This document shows, in pieces, positions 6,785 to 10,778 of a stretch of DNA of 10,778 nt (its first letter is position 1; every line of letters begins with the position of its first letter). Both the position numbers and the translations under genes were made by a program. Below the pieces are notes generated by a model. That model was not told the DNA's origin. It saw only the letters and a list, made by a program, of their open reading frames with translations, and searched no databases. The stretch comes from DATAYF01 sp036272735 (lineage in GTDB: Bacteria > Chloroflexota > Ktedonobacteria > Ktedonobacterales > Ktedonobacteraceae): assembly GCA_036272735.1 (NCBI GenBank), contig DATAYF010000649.1, positions 1-10,778 of the forward strand, written 5' to 3'.

Positions 6785-6938
6785 CCTCCAAAAAGAAGGT
6801 GTCCCCATTTCCCAAAACGGCGCGCACACGTTGGCTTGTGGAGCGGGTTGATTGGCTCCCACTGGAGAACTGCTCAAGATTGAGGACAATGTTCCACGTT
6901 TCAGGGCAAAATCTGCCCGCTTGGTAGGTCAATTACCA
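6785..6938 (-). repeat. Right terminal inverted repeat (154 bp)
   Basis: The reverse complement of the left arm with two substitutions. It ends outward in GGTCAATTACCA, followed directly by the GATGT duplication. Confidence 0.9.
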
Positions 6939-6943
6939 GATGT
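6939..6943 (+). repeat. Target-site duplication, right copy
   Basis: GATGT, identical to 5624-5628, lies directly outside the right inverted repeat. Confidence 0.8.
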
Positions 6944-7037
6944 TCTTGAACTCCTCGCTTGACCACCTGACAAGGAATTGCCTCTCGTCTCCAATCTAGC
7001 GCAGAGGCGTTTCCCGAACGTATCCGCCTGCCTCTTC

Positions 7038-7763
7038 CTACGTGACATCACGCTCCCTCGTCGGTGCTGACTGCTCCCCTTGCCCAAGGAGCGGGCCGAC
7101 GATCTGAACGAATCGGGCAACAAGTTGCGTTATCCAGGGAACGCGCAAGAGTGGTCGAAGACGTCCCAGCAGCTCATGAACGAACTGTAAGAGCTCCTCG
7201 GTTTGGTGTGTCTCAGTGCTGAGATCTTGTAACCAGAACAGCACGAGAGCGAGTTGCACTCCATAGAGCAGTGTGGCTAGATCGTCCACTTGTGAAGCGC
7301 GAGGGGCATCCTTGGCCCCGGAGACCAGGACACGATAGCTTGCTCGTGCCCGGCGACGGACCTCTGCTCCCTCTTTGCCAAAGACCCCGGCACGCGAGAG
7401 GGGATTCAAGACAGCTCCAGATAAGGCCACCAGGGTCAGACGATGCGGTGCCATGACTTCCAGCAACGTGTGCATAAGCTGGTGAAAACGGTCGGTAATA
7501 GAGGTCGCAGGGAGCAAGGGAACGAGTTCTTCTAATTGGACAACCAACCACCGATAGAATTCCAGGACCAGATCCTCTTTACTGGCAAAGTAGCGATAGG
7601 TGAGTCCCAAGGAACACTCGGAGACTGCCGCGATATCTCGCATTGTGGTCTGATCATAGCCTTTTGTCGCGAACAGGCGCCAAGCTGTATCCATGATGCG
7701 TTGTCGCGTCACAAGCGCTTTCTGCGTGAGCTGGCGCGTCTCACGCGTCTCAGACGATTCCAT
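7038..7763 (-). CDS. TetR/AcrR-family regulator, probable repressor of the divergent yndJ-epimerase operon
   Basis: A 241-residue regulator with the N-terminal domain TRQRIMDTAWRLFATKGYDQTTMRDIAAVSECSLGLTYRYFASKEDLVLEFY. The helix-turn-helix is at about 40-59, ending in the family's YRYFASKEDL. The ligand-binding part is helical and of unknown specificity. The start ATG at 7763 is chosen because GGAGGAG lies six bases upstream. The open frame extends 45 codons further, across the promoter region, without a ribosome site. The gene is transcribed away from the YndJ-like gene, with about 185 bp between the two starts. A perfect 19-bp palindrome in that gap is the likely operator. The divergent arrangement is the classic one for a TetR protein that controls its neighbour and itself. 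Confidence 0.92.
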   Translation of the reverse strand: MESSETRETRQLTQKALVTRQRIMDTAWRLFATKGYDQTTMRDIAAVSECSLGLTYRYFASKEDLVLEFYRWLVVQLEELVPLLPATSITDRFHQLMHTLLEVMAPHRLTLVALSGAVLNPLSRAGVFGKEGAEVRRRARASYRVLVSGAKDAPRASQVDDLATLLYGVQLALVLFWLQDLSTETHQTEELLQFVHELLGRLRPLLRVPWITQLVARFVQIVGPLLGQGEQSAPTRERDVT

Positions 7764-7812
7764 GCTGCTCTCCTCCAAACGACTCTGCCTGCCCACAGAA
7801 GCACAAGCACTC

Positions 7813-7842
7813 TTGACTCCAGCATAGCGCATCTGGTAGAGT
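7813..7842 (+). promoter_or_regulatory. Candidate promoter of the yndJ-epimerase operon
   Basis: A -35 match TTGACT (7813-7818) and a -10-like TAGAGT (7837-7842) are separated by 18 bp. The predicted transcription start falls in the adjacent palindrome at 7849-7867, a good position for repression. The -10 match is imperfect. Confidence 0.35.
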
Positions 7843-7848
7843 AATGGC

Positions 7849-7867
7849 AAGTGAACAACGTTCACTT
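7849..7867. promoter_or_regulatory. Probable TetR-family operator
   Basis: AAGTGAAC-AAC-GTTCACTT is a perfect 8-bp inverted repeat with a 3-bp spacer. It sits between divergent tetR and yndJ-like genes, just downstream of the candidate -10 box. Size, symmetry and place are typical of TetR operators. I found no second copy in the window. Confidence 0.65.
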
Positions 7868-7947
7868 TACAGAGCTTACTGGCAACCAGGGATATCATCG
7901 GCGCAAGAGCGTGGTGCGCCTGATTACAACAAGAGATGGAGCTACTT

Positions 7948-8970
7948 ATGTCTTTTCAGACACGCGATTTGGCCAGATGGAACCTCGTCAGCCTCGGCCT
8001 GGGGGGATGCGTCTGGGGAGTGGTTACGCTTGCCAGTCTGTTCGGCTGGCAGATGCTGAATGATCTCCAGATTGTCCTTCTGCTGGCGCTGTTTGTCATA
8101 ACCCCGTTAGCTGTTCCACTTGTTTTGCGTCCGAAAGAGGACCGTTTCTTGTCTCAGCTTTCTGCTCTGATGCTGTTTCTCCAGCCACTGGCGTCATTGC
8201 TGGGGGGCGTCTCCTTTTTTCTCAATACGGGACTGTTTGCTGCGACGTTTGCCGCTGTGTGGCTCTTGTTTACCGGGTTACTCGCACTGATCGGCTTGGT
8301 CCGGCTTTGCCAGATACCGAGCCTCCACAGGACCTCACTCGCTGATTTCTGTCTGGCGGGGGCGTGGCTCTATCTGCCAATTGGCAGTACGTGGATGGTG
8401 CTGGCCCGTTGGGGTCTTCAGCCATTTGGTTTCGGCGTGCATACCGACCTGCTCACCGCGATCCATTTCCACTTTATTGCTCTGGCGGCGCTGATCATCA
8501 CGGGGCTGACCGGCCAAATGATCCAAACCACCCAGACAACGCAGCACGGGATGTTCCGGGCGGCCTATCGCATTGCAGCACTGGACGTCCTGATCGATCC
8601 TCTTTTGGTAGCTGCGGGACTGACCATTGCGCAAGTCACCGGCCTGCACTTCCTGGATACTGCTCCCGCCGATCTGTTGGCCCTGAGCCTGATCCTGATC
8701 TCGCTACTGGGTCTCCGTTTTGTGGTGCCCACGACCACGTCACGGTTTGCACAAGTGCTCCTGGTCCTCTCGTATACAACCGTCTTTTTCACCATGCTGA
8801 CAGCTTGCGCATATGCGCTGGGAGTAGCAACAGGAGCATGGACTATCACGATTCCCCAAATGATTCTGATTCATGGGCTGGAAAATGCCCTGGCCTTTGG
8901 CTTCTGCGGGTTACTTGGCTGGCGCATCAGGACAGGGCAAGGAAAGATGAGAGGTGAGGAATGCGCGTAA
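7948..8970 (+). CDS. YndJ-like integral membrane protein
   Basis: A 340-residue, very hydrophobic protein with about ten membrane helices (roughly 14-34, 40-60, 71-92, 95-117, 131-153, 171-191, 211-235, 243-260, 267-291, 302-324). It resembles the YndJ family of Bacillus and relatives. Supporting features are the AIHFHFIALAALIITGLTGQ helix (HFHF at 173-176) and the last helix ILIHGLENALAFGFCGLLGW (HG-x-x-NA at 309-314). The molecular function of this family is not established. The start ATG at 7948 is preferred because GGAG lies six bases upstream. ATG at 7936, four codons earlier, has a poorer site. Its stop overlaps the start of the epimerase gene by 10 bp, so the two are translationally coupled and probably act in one process. 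Confidence 0.75.
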   Translation: MSFQTRDLARWNLVSLGLGGCVWGVVTLASLFGWQMLNDLQIVLLLALFVITPLAVPLVLRPKEDRFLSQLSALMLFLQPLASLLGGVSFFLNTGLFAATFAAVWLLFTGLLALIGLVRLCQIPSLHRTSLADFCLAGAWLYLPIGSTWMVLARWGLQPFGFGVHTDLLTAIHFHFIALAALIITGLTGQMIQTTQTTQHGMFRAAYRIAALDVLIDPLLVAAGLTIAQVTGLHFLDTAPADLLALSLILISLLGLRFVVPTTTSRFAQVLLVLSYTTVFFTMLTACAYALGVATGAWTITIPQMILIHGLENALAFGFCGLLGWRIRTGQGKMRGEECA

Positions 8971-9899
8971 TCATTACTGGCGGCACCGGACTTATTGGGC
9001 GCACACTTGTTCACCATCTGGCCCAGCAGGAATATGAGATCATCGTCCTGAGCCGGTATCCAGAGCGGGCGGCTCAGATGTTTTCCCGCCAGGGGCTGCC
9101 AGGCATCCAAACCGTCGGCTGGGATGCGACATCTGCTCAGGGATGGGGAGAGTTCATTACTGGCGAGAGTGCCATCGTGAACCTGGCGGGTGCGACTCCG
9201 GCCCATTGGCGCTGGACGCGGGCGTATCGGGCACGTATCCTGGAGAGCCGTTTGGGTGCCGGACAGGCCGTGATGAAAGCGATGGAGCGCTATGGGCCGC
9301 CAGAGGTGTTGGTGCAAGCCTCAGCCTCAGGATACTATGGGGATCGCGGGCAGGAACTTCTCACAGAAACCAGCCTTCCTGGCCAGGGCTTTCGTGCGAA
9401 GGTGTGTCAGGAATGGGAGGCATCAACAGTTCAGGCTTCAACCAGGCGCTGTATCATACGAACAGGGCTTGTGCTCGATACAAACGCTGGCGCCTTTCCT
9501 CCGCTGTTGCAGTTTGTCCGCCTGCTGGGCAACCAGATAGGCAATGGCAGACAATGGATTCCCTGGATTCACCGCGTGGATGCGGCCCGTGCGATCCAGT
9601 TTCTCCTGGAGCAGCGTACGCTCTCTGGTCCTTTCAATCTCTGTGCGCTGGAAGCCGTGTCTAGCCGGGCATTTCTTCGTGCGGTACGACGGATTCTCAA
9701 GCGGACTTCGCTCTTCCCGCTGCCAGCGTGCGTTCTCCAAGCAGTGCTTGGAGAACTCGCAACGGTGATGCTAGATAGCCAGCATCTTGTGCCTGAACGT
9801 TTAACGGAGGCGACCTTCCAGTTCGTGTATCCCCACTTGGAGCAGGCTCTCCGCAACCTGTTGCGAGAGCACAGCGATTCTCCAGTCGAGAAACCATGA
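8961..9899 (+). CDS. TIGR01777-family NAD(P)-binding epimerase/nucleoside-diphosphate-sugar epimerase-like protein
   Basis: A 312-residue extended SDR protein. The Rossmann motif GGTGLIG is at 7-13. VLVQASASGYYG (116-127) matches the family's active-site S-A-x-G-Y-Y-G block, and GRQWIPWIHRVDAARA (196-211) is the conserved central motif. From about 253 to 301 the C-terminal DUF1731 domain is complete (LPACVLQAVLGELATVMLDSQHLVPERL...FQFVYPHLEQALRNLL). The substrate is not known for most of this family, to which E. coli YfcH belongs. The start ATG at 8961 lies inside the end of the yndJ-like gene, with GGTGAGG upstream. After the conserved end, eleven extra residues (REHSDSPVEKP) precede the stop. 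These may be native or altered by the IS630-type element that begins just downstream. Confidence 0.9.
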   Translation: MRVIITGGTGLIGRTLVHHLAQQEYEIIVLSRYPERAAQMFSRQGLPGIQTVGWDATSAQGWGEFITGESAIVNLAGATPAHWRWTRAYRARILESRLGAGQAVMKAMERYGPPEVLVQASASGYYGDRGQELLTETSLPGQGFRAKVCQEWEASTVQASTRRCIIRTGLVLDTNAGAFPPLLQFVRLLGNQIGNGRQWIPWIHRVDAARAIQFLLEQRTLSGPFNLCALEAVSSRAFLRAVRRILKRTSLFPLPACVLQAVLGELATVMLDSQHLVPERLTEATFQFVYPHLEQALRNLLREHSDSPVEKP

Positions 9900-9943
9900 C
9901 GTCCTATCCTATCCGTACGCACGAGGAAGGAGAGAGATCCACT

Positions 9944-10300
9944 ATGAAAGCCTACTCTCAAGATTTACGCGAGCGAGTCCTGCGAGCTGTGGACCTGGGC
10001 CGTCCCAGAGCCGAAATTGTGCAGATCATTGGGATTTCCCTGGCGACACTCAAGCGGTATCTCAAGCAACGACAAGAAGAAGGGCATGTATGGCCCAAAG
10101 CGATTCCTGGTCGCCCTCCAAAGAAACGGGTACAGTTGGAGGCTGGCGTGATGCCCCAATTACAAGCGCATGACGACGCCACCCTGGAACAACACTGCGC
10201 CATGTGGGAGCAGGCTCACGGTGAACGCATGAGTCGATGGACCATGAGTCGAGCGATTAAGAGGCTCGGCTGGACGCGAAAAAAAAGTCGTTGGGGGTGA
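9944..10300 (+). CDS. IS630-family transposase, N-terminal frame (OrfA)
   Basis: 118 residues with two DNA-binding helix-turn-helix units. The first is KAYSQDLRERVLRAVDLGRPRAEIVQIIGISLATLKRYLKQ (about 2-42). The second, winged part ends MSRWTMSRAIKRLGWTRKK. A GRPPKK linker (about 56-61), AT-hook-like, joins them. The start ATG at 9944 has AAGGAGAG upstream. The frame could open 16 codons earlier at 9896, but that overlaps the epimerase end and has no ribosome site. The zero frame ends at TGA (10298-10300). The run of eight A at 10279-10286 lets ribosomes slip back one base into the catalytic frame (A_AAA_AAA at 10279-10285), giving KKKSLGVTERNEEE as in full-length relatives. Confidence 0.85.
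   Translation: MKAYSQDLRERVLRAVDLGRPRAEIVQIIGISLATLKRYLKQRQEEGHVWPKAIPGRPPKKRVQLEAGVMPQLQAHDDATLEQHCAMWEQAHGERMSRWTMSRAIKRLGWTRKKSRWG
10279..10286 (+). promoter_or_regulatory. Probable programmed -1 frameshift site
   Basis: Eight consecutive A supply the slippery heptamer A_AAA_AAA in phase with OrfA. A -1 slip joins OrfA to OrfB exactly where uninterrupted IS630 transposases continue. The overlap also fits a single-base indel in a dead copy. Comparison with sister copies would tell. Confidence 0.55.
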
Positions 10301-10547
10301 CGGAGCGCAATGAGGAAGAGCGCGCGGCGTGGCGAGAGAAGGCCAGCAGCCTTCCAATGGATGCGTTGGTGTTTATTGATGAAACCGGCTCCAATATCGC
10401 CTTGACCCCCCTGTATGCTCGTGCGTCAAAGGGAGAACGAGCAAGAGGAACGGTGCCGCGCAACCGTGGGAAAAATACGACGCTGATCGCAGCCCTCTCT
10501 CTTTCTGGCATGGGAGCCGCCATGATCTTGGAAGGATCCGCCAACAT
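10291..10547 (+). pseudogene. IS630-family transposase, catalytic frame (OrfB), 3'-truncated
   Basis: Read from the frameshift, or nominally from TTG at 10291. It contains WREKASSLPMDALVFIDETGSNIALTPLYARASKGERARGTVPRNRGKNTTLIAALSLSGMGAAMILEGSAN. FIDE carries the first Asp of the DDE triad, and the PLYARASKGER and GxNTTLIAALS blocks are typical. Family similarity ends at about EGSAN. After that the frame runs into foreign sequence and stops at 10575, so the second Asp and final acidic residue (usually D..H and E/D, over 100 residues further) are missing. The protein cannot be active. The break coincides with the right end of an IS200/IS605-type element. Confidence 0.85.
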
Positions 10548-10563
10548 GATAGCCTGTCAGTTA

Positions 10564-10584
10564 CCCCAGCGCTAAAGCGCGGGG
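10564..10584 (-). repeat. Right-end hairpin of the tnpB element (also omega RNA 3' scaffold)
   Basis: CCCC-A-GCGCT-AA-AGCGC-GGGG folds into a 9-bp stem with one bulged base. It overlaps the tnpB stop codon, as the right-end hairpin does in IS200/IS605 elements. In TnpB systems this part of the transcript is also the scaffold next to the guide, and the guide would read on into the flanking IS630 sequence. Confidence 0.7.
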
Positions 10585-10778
10585 CTTGTGTCTGGGCTCC
10601 ACCGCAACTCAGCATAGCGTTGCCGCCGTGCTGCTTTGGCTTCATCGTTCGACACATCAGGGCGTACCGACAAGACGCCCGTACTCATCCAGTCTTGCCG
10701 GGTGAGCAGCGTTCGTAAGGCCACATTTCTGGCACCAATCAAATCCGCATGCAGGCAATAATGGCAACTCTGACAGAC
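10572..10778 (-). CDS. tnpB: TnpB RNA-guided nuclease, C-terminal part (runs off the window)
   Basis: The 68 visible residues begin VCQSCHYCLHADLIGARNVALRTLL. CQSC is the second CxxC of the zinc finger, and the Asp in HADLIGARN is the third RuvC catalytic residue. Both are hallmarks of TnpB, ancestor of Cas12. A longer than usual tail follows and ends SPDTSPAL with TAG at 10572-10574. TnpB with its omega RNA cuts DNA matching the element's flank and so helps the element survive. Whether the N-terminal three-quarters are intact, and whether a TnpA partner is present, cannot be seen here. Confidence 0.9.
   Translation of the reverse strand, partial: VCQSCHYCLHADLIGARNVALRTLLTRQDWMSTGVLSVRPDVSNDEAKAARRQRYAELRWSPDTSPAL

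Larger units (their letters stand above)
5629..6938. mobile_element. Non-autonomous cargo transposon with 154-bp terminal inverted repeats
   Basis: The unit begins TGGTAATTGACCTACC and ends with its exact inverse. The arms 5629-5782 and 6785-6938 match at 152 of 154 positions, and homology stops abruptly inward. GATGT is duplicated directly outside both ends. The interior holds a single gene on the minus strand and no transposase, resolvase or integrase. The near-identity of the arms implies recent movement, or ongoing arm-to-arm conversion. Mobilisation would have to come from a transposase encoded elsewhere. The 5-bp duplication is compatible with several families (Tn3-like and others), but I do not recognise the terminal sequence. 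It sits in the intergenic region between two TetR genes without breaking either. Confidence 0.85.
9944..10545 (+). mobile_element. IS630-family insertion sequence, truncated on the right
   Basis: Two overlapping reading frames encode an IS630-type (Tc1/mariner superfamily) transposase, listed separately. The transposase sequence stops matching the family at about 10545, where another element begins. The left inverted repeat should lie between 9890 and 9943, next to a TA target. It cannot be defined without the right end, which is not in this part of the window. The first start codon is preceded by AAGGAGAG. Confidence 0.8.
10546..10778 (-). mobile_element. Right end of an IS200/IS605-type (tnpB) element
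   Basis: It contains the tnpB 3' end and a terminal hairpin on the minus strand, inserted into the IS630 transposase gene. The exact cleavage point lies between about 10541 and 10563. These elements make no target duplication, and the left end is beyond position 10778. Confidence 0.75.

Noticed and set aside
5603..6887. Similarity between the palindrome outside the transposon (TGCTCAAAGATTGAG) and a TIR-internal string (TGCTCAAGATTGAG)
   Set aside because: The strings are short, self-complementary and differ by an indel, so coincidence is likely.
6618..6932. Minus-strand reading frame through the right inverted repeat, mirrored by one in the left arm
   Set aside because: The two frames are alike only because the arms are copies. 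They diverge after the arm and lack family similarity.
4871..9893. 12-bp direct repeat CCAGTCGAGAAA (4871-4882 and 9882-9893)
   Set aside because: A few 12-mers are expected to recur by chance in a window of this length, and nothing else links the two places.

Overview
The window looks like an accessory, transposon-worked region of a soil-type bacterium. The mix of genes and the density of insertion-sequence debris fit Ktedonobacteria (Chloroflexota), but this is an inference: no rRNA or marker gene is present to settle it. I see no intact tRNA, rRNA or CRISPR array.

Layout. Positions 1-260 hold a run of short hairpins that may be a structured RNA read on the minus strand. An RNA 2'-phosphotransferase gene (kptA) follows at 875-1474 (+). 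A long, nearly perfect hairpin lies at 1922-1994, then a Fes-type siderophore esterase on the minus strand (2149-3402). An 18-bp end sequence from the hairpin recurs inverted at 3957-3974, on the far side of the esterase. A gene-poor stretch ends in the C-terminal stump of a tyrosine recombinase (4551-4862).

The central part carries two TetR-family regulators on the minus strand (4920-5540 and 7038-7763). Between them sits the clearest novelty: a 1,310-bp unit (5629-6938) with 154-bp terminal inverted repeats that differ at only two positions. It is flanked by a 5-bp direct repeat GATGT. It contains one six-helix membrane protein gene and no transposase, so it reads as a non-autonomous cargo transposon.

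The second TetR gene is divergent from a two-gene operon: a YndJ-like membrane protein overlapping a TIGR01777-family NAD(P)-dependent epimerase. A 19-bp palindrome just downstream of a candidate promoter in the shared intergenic region is the probable TetR operator. Inferred logic: the regulator represses the yndJ-epimerase pair, and probably itself, until a ligand is bound.

The right edge is nested transposon debris. An IS630-family transposase gene, split by a likely programmed -1 frameshift, is cut off at about 10545. There the right end of an IS200/IS605-type element begins, with the C-terminus of TnpB on the minus strand. If that TnpB is active, its guide RNA would be expected to carry IS630 transposase sequence.
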